A stretch of 64,000 nt of DNA from Desulfuromonadaceae bacterium (GTDB lineage: Bacteria; Desulfobacterota; Desulfuromonadia; Geobacterales; Pseudopelobacteraceae): assembly GCA_028681335.1 (NCBI GenBank), contig JAQUIT010000005.1:161241-225240 (forward strand), written 5' to 3'. Below, one piece after another: positions 36,537-47,323 of this stretch. A program made the translations under genes and the position numbers. Every line of letters begins with the position of its first letter. Within the stretch, counting starts at the first letter, position 1. The notes beneath the pieces were generated by a model. The model worked only from the letters and a program-made list of their open reading frames with translations, made no database searches and had not been told where the DNA came from.

Positions 36537-38597
36537 ATGCCCCCGTCGCAACAATTGATGGACCCCACGAATGGGCAGAGCCAGCTAACCAGAAAGATCA
36601 ATCTGTTTGCCTGGATATTGATTGCCTGCTGGACTCTCCTGATAGGGGTCTCCTGTCTCTGGAATTTCCAAGCAGAGCGAAAAGTGTTGCACAAAGTAGC
36701 ATTGGCAGAGGCCCAGGCGCTGATAGAACGTGATGCCCAGTATCGTCGCTGGGGTGCGTCTCATGGCGGTGTTTATGTGCCTGCCACCCAACAATCCCCC
36801 CCCAACCCTTATCTATCCCACGTTCCGGAACGCGATATAAACACACCATCGGGAAAGCAGCTGACGCTTATAAGCCCGGCCTACATGGCACGACAGGTCA
36901 ATGAGCTGGCCAAAGCAGACAACCCCTCTTTCCGCCATGCCCACATTACCAGCCTGAACCCGCTCCGTCCTGAAAACATCCCCGACCCATGGGAAGAAAC
37001 TGCTCTCCGCTCTTTCGAAAAGGGTGCACACAAGGCCAGCGCCATTGTGACGATTGCCGGCAAACAGTATCTGCGGTTTATGACCCCATTTCTCACTGAA
37101 GAACCTTGCCTCAAATGCCACGCACTTCAAGGATACGCAGTCGGTTCGATACGTGGCGGAATAAGCGCTTCAATACCGCTTCAGCCGCTTATAGATGCCA
37201 GCAGAGGACAAACAGTTGGATCGTTTGCTTTCCATGGGCTTATCTGGCTGCTGGGATTGGGAGTAACCGGTATGGGCGCGCGTCAGCTTGCCCGAAGCGC
37301 CACGGCACAAAAGCAGGTCGAAAGTGAACTACAACAACAGACCCTACTCCTTGAAGAGGAAATTGTCGACCGGCGGAAAGCACAGGAGTCGCTGCAGGAA
37401 AGCGAAGCACACCTGAGAATAGTCGCAGATTATGCCTCAAACTGGGAATATTGGCGACTGCCGGACGCATCCTTCCTCTATATGTCGCCGTCGGTGCAGA
37501 GCTTGACCGGGTATTCGGTTGAAGAGTTCTGCAACAATCGTGAGCTGTTTTACCTTGTTATCCATCCTTACGACAGGGAGCTGTTCCGGGACCACACGCA
37601 CATTATCGATTCTAACGGCCAGATTCTGCCGCTCGAAATCCGGATTCTCTGTAAAAATGGCGATGTGCGCTGGATCAGCCACATCTGTCAACAGGTCTAT
37701 ACTCCCGAAGGTCTCCCCTGGGGATGGCGTGCCAGTAACCATGACATTACCGAGCACAAACAGATGGAGCATGAGCTCTTTGAACAGACAGAACAGCTGG
37801 AACAAGAGGTTTCAGAACGGGAGACGGCACAGGCAAGTCTTGAAGAAATGAATCATTCGCTGGAAGAACGCATTAATGTGGCGGTCACAGATCTGCGGGA
37901 CAGGGACCAGGCCATGATCCAGCAGGGTCGTCTGGCGGCCATGGGGGAGATGGTCAACAACATTGCCCACCAGTGGCGGCAGCCGCTTAACAATGTCGGG
38001 CTAATCATCCAGAGCCTGAAATTTTCGTTTGACGCAGGCACCATGACGCATGACGAACTGGAGCGGGAAATCAGCACAGCGATGGATGTTATCATGCACA
38101 TGTCACGCACCATCGACGACTTCCGCAACTTTTTCCGCGAAGACAAACAGAAAAAGACTTTTCCTGTCAGCACAACCATCCACCACGCTCTTGAATTTGT
38201 ATCCGCGGCGCTGTCAAACCATGACATTCAGGTGGAGCTTGAAGATGATGAGAGTGTCACCGCGACCGGGTATCAGAATGAGTACGCGCAGGTTTTGCTC
38301 AACATACTCTCCAACACCCGGGAGGCCTGCATTGAACGCTGCACCGTCGCGCCGCGAATCCATATCCGGGTGGCGACTGAAAACGGTCGCTCGGCCGTCT
38401 ATATCCGTGACAATTGCGGAGGAATCGCCGAAGATATCATGCCCAAGATATTTGACCCCTATTTCACCACCCGCACGCCGGACAAAGGGACCGGTATCGG
38501 CCTCTATATGTCAAAAGTCATCATTGAACAGAACATGAATGGGCGCCTCACTGCCGACAACACGATAGACGGTGTGGAATTCAGGATCGAAGTATGA
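36537..38597 (+). CDS. Sensor histidine kinase with a haem-binding DUF3365-like periplasmic domain and PAS
   Basis: A 686-residue protein. One membrane segment (about 20-42) precedes a periplasmic domain with a single c-type haem site, CLKCHALQG, of the DUF3365/Tll0287 kind. A second membrane segment follows (about 230-250), then a coiled coil, a PAS domain (about 300-420), a long coiled coil, HisKA with the phosphorylated histidine in NNIAHQWRQPLNN, and HATPase motifs NILSNTREA and GTGIGLYMSK. It probably senses redox state or a gas through the haem. AGAGG precedes the ATG at 36537. The GGDEF response regulator follows by 25 bases and is its likely partner. Confidence 0.9.
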   Translation: MPPSQQLMDPTNGQSQLTRKINLFAWILIACWTLLIGVSCLWNFQAERKVLHKVALAEAQALIERDAQYRRWGASHGGVYVPATQQSPPNPYLSHVPERDINTPSGKQLTLISPAYMARQVNELAKADNPSFRHAHITSLNPLRPENIPDPWEETALRSFEKGAHKASAIVTIAGKQYLRFMTPFLTEEPCLKCHALQGYAVGSIRGGISASIPLQPLIDASRGQTVGSFAFHGLIWLLGLGVTGMGARQLARSATAQKQVESELQQQTLLLEEEIVDRRKAQESLQESEAHLRIVADYASNWEYWRLPDASFLYMSPSVQSLTGYSVEEFCNNRELFYLVIHPYDRELFRDHTHIIDSNGQILPLEIRILCKNGDVRWISHICQQVYTPEGLPWGWRASNHDITEHKQMEHELFEQTEQLEQEVSERETAQASLEEMNHSLEERINVAVTDLRDRDQAMIQQGRLAAMGEMVNNIAHQWRQPLNNVGLIIQSLKFSFDAGTMTHDELEREISTAMDVIMHMSRTIDDFRNFFREDKQKKTFPVSTTIHHALEFVSAALSNHDIQVELEDDESVTATGYQNEYAQVLLNILSNTREACIERCTVAPRIHIRVATENGRSAVYIRDNCGGIAEDIMPKIFDPYFTTRTPDKGTGIGLYMSKVIIEQNMNGRLTADNTIDGVEFRIEV

Positions 38598-38622
38598 GCC
38601 GGGACCTATAAGGATAAAAGTA

Positions 38623-39582
38623 ATGTCTGAGAGAGTTCCCATATTAATAGTAGATGATCTCCCCCAAAACATACTGGCTCTGGAGGCTGTTATTGCCGAC
38701 ATGGGGGTAGAGATCATGACGGCGCGATCAGGCAATGATGCGTTGCGACTCTCGCTCAAAGTTGACTTTGCGCTGATTCTTCTGGATGTGCAGATGCCCG
38801 GCATGAATGGCTTTGAAGTAGCCCGACTTATTCGTTCAAACCCCAAAACAAGCCATTTCCCGATAATTTTTATCACCGCAGGAATGAAAGACCTTCTCGA
38901 GCAGATTGCAGGATATGAAACCGGTGCGGTGGATTACCTGATGAAACCCTTTGAACCGGTAATCCTGCGCAGCAAGGTCAGAGTGTTCCGCGAACTTTAC
39001 CGACAGCGCAAGCTTATTGAAGAGTTTTACTACACACTTGAGCAGATTATTGAAGAACGGACCGCTGAACTGAAAGAGGCAAACGAGACAATTTCTCGCC
39101 TGGCGGCGACCGATGAACTGACCGAACTTTCCAATCGCCGTTCCTTCAACAACTGTTTAGCCGCAGCCATGAGTGCCGCCATCCGCCACAACTACCCGCT
39201 TTCCATGATCATGGTCGATCTGGATCACTTCAAGGTTGTAAATGACACCTTTGGCCACGGCGTGGGTGACAAGGTATTAAAAGGCTTTGCCGATCTGCTG
39301 CGGGAGGTGATCCGGGCAGAAGATGTTGCAGCTCGCTGGGGTGGCGAAGAATTCATCGTCATCCTTCCGCATACAGCGCGTGATGCTGCCGCAGCACTGG
39401 CGGAGCGGATTCGGGTTGCCTTTGAGAAACATTCCGGCTGCGTTACCCCGATTTTACTATCAGCCAGCTTCGGTGTCGTCGAGCGGCAAGAAGGAGATAA
39501 TCCGGACACCCTGATCAGACGGGCTGATGATGCCCTCTATCGTGCAAAACATGAAGGACGCAACCGTGTGGTAACAGGATGA
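38623..39582 (+). CDS. Response regulator diguanylate cyclase (REC-GGDEF)
   Basis: The 319-residue protein has an N-terminal receiver with phosphoacceptor aspartate in LLDVQMPGMNGF, a short coiled coil (about 135-150) and a GGDEF domain whose active site reads RWGGEEFIVILP. The inhibitory I-site RAED lies five residues before it, so c-di-GMP feedback is expected. It should make c-di-GMP when phosphorylated. The receiver is closely similar to the N-terminal receiver of the hybrid kinase at 47897, suggesting duplication within this cluster. Confidence 0.92.
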   Translation: MSERVPILIVDDLPQNILALEAVIADMGVEIMTARSGNDALRLSLKVDFALILLDVQMPGMNGFEVARLIRSNPKTSHFPIIFITAGMKDLLEQIAGYETGAVDYLMKPFEPVILRSKVRVFRELYRQRKLIEEFYYTLEQIIEERTAELKEANETISRLAATDELTELSNRRSFNNCLAAAMSAAIRHNYPLSMIMVDLDHFKVVNDTFGHGVGDKVLKGFADLLREVIRAEDVAARWGGEEFIVILPHTARDAAAALAERIRVAFEKHSGCVTPILLSASFGVVERQEGDNPDTLIRRADDALYRAKHEGRNRVVTG

Positions 39583-39666
39583 CCCCTTAACGGCAAGGTA
39601 GCTGTAACCGATGTTTTTTTGACCCTTGCCACGTCAATGATTGGCGGGATAAAAAGGAGCACAAGC

Positions 39667-42600
39667 ATGAGTTTTTACGCCAATCTCAAAATCAGGGATA
39701 AACTGATTATCGGTTTTTCCGCTGTTGTTTTTATGGCGCTGGCTATCGTAATTTTCAGTTATTTCCAGATACACACCCTTGAAAGAGCCGATAATTACCT
39801 GTTCAAAAAAGGGGTCAAGCCGGTAGAGCACATCGGTCACATTGCGGCCGACTTCCAACGCCTGCGGGTCAATATCAGAGAACTTATCCTTGCCAGCAGT
39901 CAGGACAAACACCTCTATTACGATTTGAGGGTAAAGAAATTCCGTACTCAAATAGATACGGAGGTAGATTCCCTTGAAGCAACACTCCCCGACAGCACGG
40001 CAAAAAAGATGTTTGCCGTGCTGGTGCAAACGCGCAGTAACTACACCCCCCACCTCAACCGCATCATAGAGCTGACAAAATCCTACGGGGATGACAAAGC
40101 GATTGAATATCTTAATTCGGACGCTATCGTCGCCGCAGAACGGGACGAAGTAGAGGCTATTGAGTCACTGCACAACTATCTGGTCGAAAACGCCAAAAAA
40201 ATTTCCGATCATAACATCGAAACCGTCACCTCTACCGGCAGGGGCATGCTTTCTCTTGCTTTTGGCGCGACACTGCTTGCGGCACTAATGACGATCCTGA
40301 TCACCCGCAGCATTGTCAATCCTCTCCGTCAGGTACTTGAAGCGGTACGTCTGCAACAGGTTGGCGGCGAAGAGAAAGCTCATCTGGCTGAAGCTATCGC
40401 CAGAGGTGATCTGAGCCAGGAGGTAACCATCAGCACACCGCTGAAAATCGGAGACCATGTCAGCCGGGATGAGACCGGCATGCTGTTGAAGGCGATTGCC
40501 GCAATGAGCGAAGTACAGCACAAGCTGGACCTTGCTTTTGCCGGGATGGCCGGCTCTCTCCGTCACAACCGTGAACAGGAAACGTTGCGTGACTGGTTAA
40601 AAAATGGGCAGAATGAACTAAACACCATCTTGAGGGGGGACAAATCTACAGCGGAGCTGACCGAACAGGCACTTGCCTTTCTCACGGGATATCTTGGCGC
40701 CGCTGTCGGTGTTTTCTACCTGTTTGATGAAAAAGAAGCGATGCTGCAGATTGTCGCAGGTTATGCCTGTCCCCCCAATAAAGTCCTGAACGAGCGGATC
40801 GCCCTTGGTGAGGGTCTGGCGGGACAGGCAGCTCTTGAGAAGAAGCTTATCACCATGCACGAGGCCCCTCCTGACTATCTCCACATCAGCTCGGGACTGG
40901 GCGAGGCTGTACCAGCCAACATCGTTGCCCTCCCGTTGCTGCATAACGGCACGCTGGTCGGCCTGTTGGAAATCGGGTCTTTTGCAACCTTCACCGAGAA
41001 CAATCTGGCCTTTTTGAAACAGATTATGGAAGCGCTTGCAATAGCCATCAGCGTTAACAACTCCCGACAACGCGTCAACGAACTTCTGGAGCAGACACAA
41101 GGGCAGACAGAAGAGCTTCAGGTGCAGCAGGAGGAACTGCAGCAGACCAACGAAGAGCTGGAAGAACGTGCTCAGATGCTGGAACAGCAACGGGAGCAGA
41201 TTCGCACAAAAAACCGGGCTCTGGAGGAGACAGGCAGCGAACTGCTGCACAAAGCCGATGAGCTGGAAAAGGTCAGTACCTACAAGTCAGAATTCCTGGC
41301 CAACATGTCTCACGAACTGCGCACACCGCTTAACAGCCTGATGATTCTCTCCAGTCTGCTCAAAGACAATCGGGAAGGAAATCTCACGACCAAACAGGTG
41401 GAGTTTGCTGCCACTATCAACGGAGCCGGCCGTGACCTGCTCCATCTGATCAACGACATCCTGGATCTGTCCAAGATCGAAGCGGGTCATATGGAATTCC
41501 ATTATGAAGAGCTGACGCTCCCGGAAATCTGCACACAGCTCGAAACACTGTTCAGACCAATTTCAGCAGACAAGGGCATCCAATTCGGGGTAACCATCGA
41601 AGAATCCGCTCCTGAAATAATTACCGCCGATGACCAGAGGACCCAGCAGATACTCAAAAACCTCCTTTCAAACGCCTGTAAATTCACGGCACAGGGAACC
41701 GTCACCCTGCGTGCCTATACCCCTGACGCGCAAGAATACTCATCTAAAACCCCGCTGGTAGCCTTCGCCGTCAACGACACCGGCATCGGCGTTACGGCAG
41801 ACAAGCAGGCACTTATCTTCAATGCCTTCCAGCAGGCAGACGGCAGCACCAGCCGCACCTACGGCGGCACCGGCCTGGGACTTTCCATCTCCCGCCAGCT
41901 GGCCCGTTCTATGGGTGGTGATATTTTATTACGCAGCGAAGCCGGCAAGGGGAGTACCTTTACCCTCTACCTGCCGATCAAGGGAGTTTGCACCCTCGCC
42001 CCGGAAGCCCCCCACCCCCATGCCGAACCGATACAGCCTCCTCCCGCCATACCGGCCCCCGCGGCGACCAGACGCACGTACGATGACATGCTCCCGCCAC
42101 CGATCCCGGATGACCGCGAACAGTTGCAGGAAACGGACAAAAGCATTCTGGTCATCGAAGACGATCTGACGTTTGCCGACATACTTGTAAAAATGGTTCG
42201 CGACCGTGGCTTTGCCGCCCTGGTGGCAGGCGATGGAGAATGCGGTATCGCCATGGCTGAACGCTATCGCCCCAGTGCCATAATCCTGGATGTCATGCTG
42301 CCCCATATAGACGGCTGGGGCGTCATGCGCAGCCTGAAGGACAATCCGGCGACGCGGCACATCCCGGTGCATTTCATCACCTGCCTGGAAGAGCGCCAGA
42401 AGGCGATGAGTATGGGGGCCATCGGTTATGTCACCAAGCCGGTCAGCAGCGAGCAGATGGATACGGTCTTCGGCACGCTGGAAAGCGCCATCAAAAAGAC
42501 CATGAAAATGCTGCTGATCGTCGAAGATGATCCGTCCCAGGTCCAGGCGATGGTAGCCCTGCTGGAAGAAAGGGATGTAACCATCACGGTTGCGGACAGT

Positions 42601-43338
42601 GGTGCCAGGGCTATCGAGCTGCTTTCAAACCAGCCATTCGACTGCATCGTGCTCGATCTGGGATTGGCCGACATGGGTGCTTTCGAACTGCTGGAAGAGC
42701 TCAAGAAACTTGATACTGCCAACCGTATACCGGTCATTATCCACACCGGCCGTGAACTGACTCGCGAAGATGAAAAACGCCTGCATCACTATGCCGAGAG
42801 TATCATCATCAAAGGGGCAAAAAGCCCCGAACGGCTTCTCAATGAAGTCACGCTCTTCCTCCACCTTGTAGAATCCTCACTGGCCCCCGGCAAGCAGCGC
42901 ATGATCCGCACAGCCCTGGACAAAGAGGCGATGCTCGAGGGGAAAAAGATACTGATCGTTGATGACGACATGCGCAATATTTTCTCACTATCAAGCGCCC
43001 TGGCGGAAAAGAATCTCGTTATCTTTGAGGCTGAAAACGGCCGCGAGGCCCTAAGCAGGTTGAACGAGTTTCCCGACATCGACCTCGTCCTGATGGATAT
43101 CATGATGCCGGAAATGGATGGCTACGAAGCGATGGTCAGCATCAGAATGGACGCTCGCTTCAAATCTTTGCCGATAATCGCACTAACTGCCAAAGCGATG
43201 AAGGGTGATCGCGAAGAATGCCTCAAAGCCGGTGCCAGCGACTACATTCCAAAACCGGTCGATATGGAAAAGCTCTTTTCCCTGTTACGGGTCTGGCTCT
43301 ATTCGGCAACAACGACGAACCAGGTTGAAATCGGGTAG
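39667..43338 (+). CDS. Hybrid histidine kinase: 4HB-HAMP-GAF-HisKA-HATPase with three receivers
   Basis: A 1223-residue protein. The N-terminus carries a membrane segment, a four-helix-bundle ligand region (about 30-190), a second membrane segment and HAMP. A GAF domain follows (about 320-470), then a Q/E-rich coiled coil ([16 protein letters not shown]). HisKA has [16 protein letters not shown] and HATPase [13 protein letters not shown]. Three receivers follow, each with acidic pocket and Asp (VIEDD, IVEDD, IVDDD with LVLMDIMMP). This fits clusters where such a kinase works with CheR, CheB and an extra receiver protein, rather than classic chemotaxis. The ATG at 39667 has AAGGAG upstream; an earlier frame start is less likely. 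Confidence 0.92.
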   Translation: MSFYANLKIRDKLIIGFSAVVFMALAIVIFSYFQIHTLERADNYLFKKGVKPVEHIGHIAADFQRLRVNIRELILASSQDKHLYYDLRVKKFRTQIDTEVDSLEATLPDSTAKKMFAVLVQTRSNYTPHLNRIIELTKSYGDDKAIEYLNSDAIVAAERDEVEAIESLHNYLVENAKKISDHNIETVTSTGRGMLSLAFGATLLAALMTILITRSIVNPLRQVLEAVRLQQVGGEEKAHLAEAIARGDLSQEVTISTPLKIGDHVSRDETGMLLKAIAAMSEVQHKLDLAFAGMAGSLRHNREQETLRDWLKNGQNELNTILRGDKSTAELTEQALAFLTGYLGAAVGVFYLFDEKEAMLQIVAGYACPPNKVLNERIALGEGLAGQAALEKKLITMHEAPPDYLHISSGLGEAVPANIVALPLLHNGTLVGLLEIGSFATFTENNLAFLKQIMEALAIAISVNNSRQRVNELLEQTQGQTEELQVQQEELQQTNEELEERAQMLEQQREQIRTKNRALEETGSELLHKADELEKVSTYKSEFLANMSHELRTPLNSLMILSSLLKDNREGNLTTKQVEFAATINGAGRDLLHLINDILDLSKIEAGHMEFHYEELTLPEICTQLETLFRPISADKGIQFGVTIEESAPEIITADDQRTQQILKNLLSNACKFTAQGTVTLRAYTPDAQEYSSKTPLVAFAVNDTGIGVTADKQALIFNAFQQADGSTSRTYGGTGLGLSISRQLARSMGGDILLRSEAGKGSTFTLYLPIKGVCTLAPEAPHPHAEPIQPPPAIPAPAATRRTYDDMLPPPIPDDREQLQETDKSILVIEDDLTFADILVKMVRDRGFAALVAGDGECGIAMAERYRPSAIILDVMLPHIDGWGVMRSLKDNPATRHIPVHFITCLEERQKAMSMGAIGYVTKPVSSEQMDTVFGTLESAIKKTMKMLLIVEDDPSQVQAMVALLEERDVTITVADSGARAIELLSNQPFDCIVLDLGLADMGAFELLEELKKLDTANRIPVIIHTGRELTREDEKRLHHYAESIIIKGAKSPERLLNEVTLFLHLVESSLAPGKQRMIRTALDKEAMLEGKKILIVDDDMRNIFSLSSALAEKNLVIFEAENGREALSRLNEFPDIDLVLMDIMMPEMDGYEAMVSIRMDARFKSLPIIALTAKAMKGDREECLKAGASDYIPKPVDMEKLFSLLRVWLYSATTTNQVEIG

Positions 43339-43395
43339 AGGCATCTGACCGTTCAGACCAGCAGGCCCCGTCTGGACAAAAGCTGGAGGTTTACA

Positions 43396-44148
43396 ATGAG
43401 CCGCATCTTTATATCAATAACAATTCTGCTGACACTATCCGCTGCCTCAGCCGCCCGGGCTGATGAAGTCAGAATTGCCACGGGGCATACGTTTATCAAA
43501 AAGGTATTTGACCCAATCAGATGTGCGTTCAGGGATAAAACCGGCATTGACATCAAAATCATCTACGACGACCCGGTGCCGGCCCTGGCCGAGCTTGAAA
43601 ACGGCAACGTGGATGCCGCCGGGGCAAGCCTGACACTTGAAGATTGGCTGGTGCAGGCAAAAAGCGCAGGGGTTGCGGTTAAGGAGGCTGGCGCGTACGT
43701 TGCGTACATCCCTGCTACTGAAAAAGCGATGATCGTCGTGAACGCGGCAAACAGGGTAACATCACTTTCAAAAGAGCAGCTTAAGGACATTTTTACCGGC
43801 AGGATAGCCAACTGGAAGGAGGTTGGCGGTGACGACACGCCGATACTGGTTGTCTGGCCTTCCCTCTCTTCCGGGGCGCTGATCGTTTTCAGAAGCAAAA
43901 TCATGGATAATGCGCCGACCACACATGCGGTCTATGATGTTGAATCCATGGCTGACACGCCTGATGCGGTTGCCGCAACACCCGAAGCCATAGGCATAGT
44001 TACCGCGATAAAGGTGCCTCAAGGGACAAAGGAAGTTGCCCCGGCTATTGAGCGGCCATTATCGCTTGTGTACAAGGGCGTACCGTCACCGGACCTGCAA
44101 GAGCTGCTTGATTTTTTGAAGACTGAAGGGAAGAAGTATATAAAATGA
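43396..44148 (+). CDS. PstS-like periplasmic binding protein
   Basis: The 250-residue protein has a signal peptide (residues 1-23, ending ARADE) and a type II periplasmic binding fold of the PstS/phosphate-binding superfamily (GNVDAAGASLTLEDW, LKDIFTGRIANWKEVGG, then EAIGIVTAIKVP). No ABC permease or ATPase genes are adjacent. Its stop overlaps the next gene start as ATGA. I infer that it presents a ligand to the periplasmic domain of the neighbouring sensor, not transport. It could also be an orphan phosphate-binding relative. Confidence 0.85.
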   Translation: MSRIFISITILLTLSAASAARADEVRIATGHTFIKKVFDPIRCAFRDKTGIDIKIIYDDPVPALAELENGNVDAAGASLTLEDWLVQAKSAGVAVKEAGAYVAYIPATEKAMIVVNAANRVTSLSKEQLKDIFTGRIANWKEVGGDDTPILVVWPSLSSGALIVFRSKIMDNAPTTHAVYDVESMADTPDAVAATPEAIGIVTAIKVPQGTKEVAPAIERPLSLVYKGVPSPDLQELLDFLKTEGKKYIK

Positions 44149-46493
44149 CCATAAAAGCCAAACTTATTACCAACGGGCTGGTCACCGCCGGGATCATAGT
44201 ATTCATTTCACTCTCCTGCTTTTCATCAATGAGATTTATTCAGGACAAACTCTTGTATCTGGCGGAGAAGAGCGCACCGTTCCAGATACGGACTGTCGAG
44301 TTCCAAAGCGGCCTGCAGAGCAGCATAACCAGCCTCATCAAGGTTAATGCTGCCAGAAACATGGCGGAATACGCTGCATCGCGTGCAGAAGCGGAGACGT
44401 CTCTGCAAAGTATCCGTGACGCCCAGGCAGCGTTGGAAAAGCTGAGTGGAGGCTCCAGCCCTCTCACCGTTTCTGAAGAACTTAATCCGATCGCGAACGA
44501 GCTCTTTGCCGCAGCAGAAGCGCGTATCAGCAGCGACATCTCCGCCCGCGACGTCAATGCCAGAATCTCGCAACAGGTGAAGGAGTCAACGGTACGCCTC
44601 AAAGAGCTTGAAACCCTTATCCACAACCTGCAGGTAACCCACTCCGTAGCATTTGCCAAAACGCTGGCCGATACCACCCGGTTTTCTGAACGATTGCGGG
44701 ATCTGGAAGAGTTGCGCAACCTGGTTAAAGACCTCCTTACCATTTCAGAAACAGCCTTCAATGCACGTAACAACACCACATTTCTTATCGCAAAGGGAAA
44801 GGCCACTGCCATTCTGGGGCGTATAACCAGGAACAAACAGAGTAAAAACATCCCGTTCGTTTTCAAGTTACTCAGCACTGATACACATGAATTTTTACAG
44901 TTTCAAGCGGCGACGCTTACCCAGAAGGATGAAGAGTCGAAGAAATGGGCGCAGGAGTCCTTTACAGAACTGGCTGAAAAGATTAATCGTCTGCATTTGA
45001 CTCTTAACCAGGAAATCGAACTTGCGGCCTCTCACCTGGAAACGGAGACAAAGCGTCAAGCGGACATATTCCGCGAGGAGAGCAGCGCCAACGCAACCCT
45101 GCTGGCCAACTCGGAGCTGGTGGCACTGGGACTGTTGGTAACAGGTGAGATCAACCAGATGTTCAATCTTGAATCAGTCGCTGAGCTGGAGAAGCTTGGT
45201 GCGGAAATCGATCGCCTTTTTAAAAAAATCAGCGAGCAGGTTCATGCGGTAGAAATCAATCTTTCCGGTCTGAATGCCAGGGAGGAGTTAAAGATACTCA
45301 GGGCAACAGCCTCATCGCTGGCCGCAATCCGCACAGAACTTTACTCAACCAATGGAATCATAACTACGCTCAAAACGAAGTTAGACTCTATACAGCAGGC
45401 AAACAATTCAGCTGACAAACTTCACGCTCTTGTCTTCAAGCAGTCGGCGAAAGGGAACGAAACGGTAACCGCAGCAAGGAGTGAACAGGAAGAGTCCATT
45501 GTGGCGGTAAACGGCATGACCAACCGGAGCCTGTCCAGAATTTCCACTATAGGCTCTATAGCAATTGCCATCGGCATACTGCTCAGTTTCTGGATCTACC
45601 GCTCCGTTATGCAGCCACTTGGTGTCATCCTTAACGCGGTACGCACGCAGCAGACACTGGGCAAGGAAAAGGCGAGTCTTGCGGAAGCGGTGGCTGCCGG
45701 CGACCTGGGCCGGGAAGTGAGCATCAGCGAAGCTATGGTTATTGACCCTGCACGCGTAAAGAGCGATGAAATGGGGATGGTACTGAACGCAGTTGCCGGC
45801 ATGAGCGTGGCCCAGTCTGCTTTGGACAGGGCCTTTGCCGGGATGACCGCTTCGCTTCGCCACAGCAGAGATGAAGATGCCAGGCGCGACCATTTGAAGA
45901 GCGGACTGCACGAACTTAATAAAATCCTGCGCGATGAGCATAAAACAGCCGAACTGGCTGACGAAGCATTAGCTTTTATGGCAGATTTTCTTGGCGCCGG
46001 AGTCGGCATCATGTATCTGTATGACGTGGAAGGAGAATTACTTCAAACGCTCTCCACCTACGCCATTTCCCGGGAAGGTCGATTGAACTGGGGATTCCGC
46101 CTTGGCGAGGGCTTACCGGGCCAGGTAGCACTTGAGCGCAAAACAATCTGTCTCAACGCTGTACCAGACGATTATCTGCCGATCACTTCGGCTCTTGGCA
46201 CAGCAAAGCCATTGAATGTTGTCATTATGCCGATTCTGCACCACGAAACCCTGGTTGGCGTTCTGGAACTTGGCAGCTTCACGTGCTTTGGCGATGATGA
46301 CTTCGAATTCCTCAAACAGGCTCTCGAAGGAATAGCCATTGCGATAGAGGTAAACAGTTCGCGTCAGCGTATGAGTGAGCTGCTGGAAAAGACTCAGGCC
46401 CAGTCAGAGGAGCTGCTTGTCCAGCAGGAAGAGCTGCAGCAGACCAATGATGAATTGGCGGAGCGTGCCAGCATGCTGGCGGAATTAACATGA
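44145..46493 (+). CDS. Membrane sensor protein (HAMP-GAF-coiled coil) without a kinase domain
   Basis: The 782-residue protein has an N-terminal membrane segment, a long helical periplasmic region (about 35-465), a second membrane segment near 470-490 (IGSIAIAIGILLSFWIYRS), HAMP and GAF. From the HAMP region on it is clearly a paralogue of the kinase at 39667 ([41 protein letters not shown]). It ends at the coiled coil where HisKA would begin. The stop overlaps the cheR start. Hence it is either a truncated kinase or an input module that docks through the shared coiled coil. Confidence 0.87.
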   Translation: MTIKAKLITNGLVTAGIIVFISLSCFSSMRFIQDKLLYLAEKSAPFQIRTVEFQSGLQSSITSLIKVNAARNMAEYAASRAEAETSLQSIRDAQAALEKLSGGSSPLTVSEELNPIANELFAAAEARISSDISARDVNARISQQVKESTVRLKELETLIHNLQVTHSVAFAKTLADTTRFSERLRDLEELRNLVKDLLTISETAFNARNNTTFLIAKGKATAILGRITRNKQSKNIPFVFKLLSTDTHEFLQFQAATLTQKDEESKKWAQESFTELAEKINRLHLTLNQEIELAASHLETETKRQADIFREESSANATLLANSELVALGLLVTGEINQMFNLESVAELEKLGAEIDRLFKKISEQVHAVEINLSGLNAREELKILRATASSLAAIRTELYSTNGIITTLKTKLDSIQQANNSADKLHALVFKQSAKGNETVTAARSEQEESIVAVNGMTNRSLSRISTIGSIAIAIGILLSFWIYRSVMQPLGVILNAVRTQQTLGKEKASLAEAVAAGDLGREVSISEAMVIDPARVKSDEMGMVLNAVAGMSVAQSALDRAFAGMTASLRHSRDEDARRDHLKSGLHELNKILRDEHKTAELADEALAFMADFLGAGVGIMYLYDVEGELLQTLSTYAISREGRLNWGFRLGEGLPGQVALERKTICLNAVPDDYLPITSALGTAKPLNVVIMPILHHETLVGVLELGSFTCFGDDDFEFLKQALEGIAIAIEVNSSRQRMSELLEKTQAQSEELLVQQEELQQTNDELAERASMLAELT

Positions 46494-47323
46494 GCCCCGA
46501 CGAACTGTTTGATGTAGAAATAAAGCTGCTGATGGATGGCATTTTCCAGGTCTACGGCTACGACTTCAGAGAGTATTCAGAGGCGTCACTGCGGCGGCGC
46601 CTGAGTCAATGGCTTTCCGGCTCAGGCTTTGCTACGCTGTCGCTTGCCCAGTCTCAACTGCTGCGTGATCGTGCCCTGTTTGACACTCTGCTGCGGGGGA
46701 TTACGGTCAATGTATCGGAGATGTTCCGCGACCCCGCTTTTTTCAAGGCGATCAGAGAACATGTGGTCGAGTACCTGAAAACCTACCCTTTCGTGAAGAT
46801 CTGGCACGCCGGATGCGCAACAGGCGAAGAGGCGTACTCAATGGCGATCCTCCTCCTGGAAGAGGGCTTGGCGGGACGCTTCCGTATCTACGCCACCGAC
46901 ATCAATGAAGAGGTTATACGCAAGGGGCAGGAGGGAATCTATCCGCTGCAGGAGATGCAACGCTTTACCAGAAACTATCAGCAGGCGGGCGGCACACGCT
47001 CTTTTTCCGACTATTATACCGCCCGCTACGACCACGCTATTCTCTCTCCGTCACTACGGGAAAACATCGTCTTTGCCGCGCACAACCTGGCCGTCGATGC
47101 CGATTTTGGCGAGATGAATATGATTCTCTGCCGCAACGTTATGATATATTTCAAACAGCCGCTCAAGGAAAGGGTTCTCGGGCTCTTCGACGTCAGCCTG
47201 GCACAGGGCGGCTTTCTCTGTCTCGGCGCCAAAGAGAGTCTTGACCACCGCCAGATTGCAGGCCGCTATGAAGCGGTAACACCACGAATGCAGATCTATC
47301 GGAAGCGCTATGCAAAAAAATAG
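46490..47323 (+). CDS. cheR: CheR-type protein-glutamate methyltransferase
   Basis: The 277-residue protein has the CheR N-terminal helical domain (YSEASLRRRLSQWLSGSG) and the SAM-binding methyltransferase (WHAGCATGEEAYSMAIL, YATDINEEVI, CRNVMIYF). It methylates glutamates on a receptor-like protein. No classical MCP lies here, so the neighbouring HAMP-coiled-coil sensors are the likely substrates. Its 3' end overlaps cheB by 14 bases. Confidence 0.92.
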   Translation: MSPDELFDVEIKLLMDGIFQVYGYDFREYSEASLRRRLSQWLSGSGFATLSLAQSQLLRDRALFDTLLRGITVNVSEMFRDPAFFKAIREHVVEYLKTYPFVKIWHAGCATGEEAYSMAILLLEEGLAGRFRIYATDINEEVIRKGQEGIYPLQEMQRFTRNYQQAGGTRSFSDYYTARYDHAILSPSLRENIVFAAHNLAVDADFGEMNMILCRNVMIYFKQPLKERVLGLFDVSLAQGGFLCLGAKESLDHRQIAGRYEAVTPRMQIYRKRYAKK

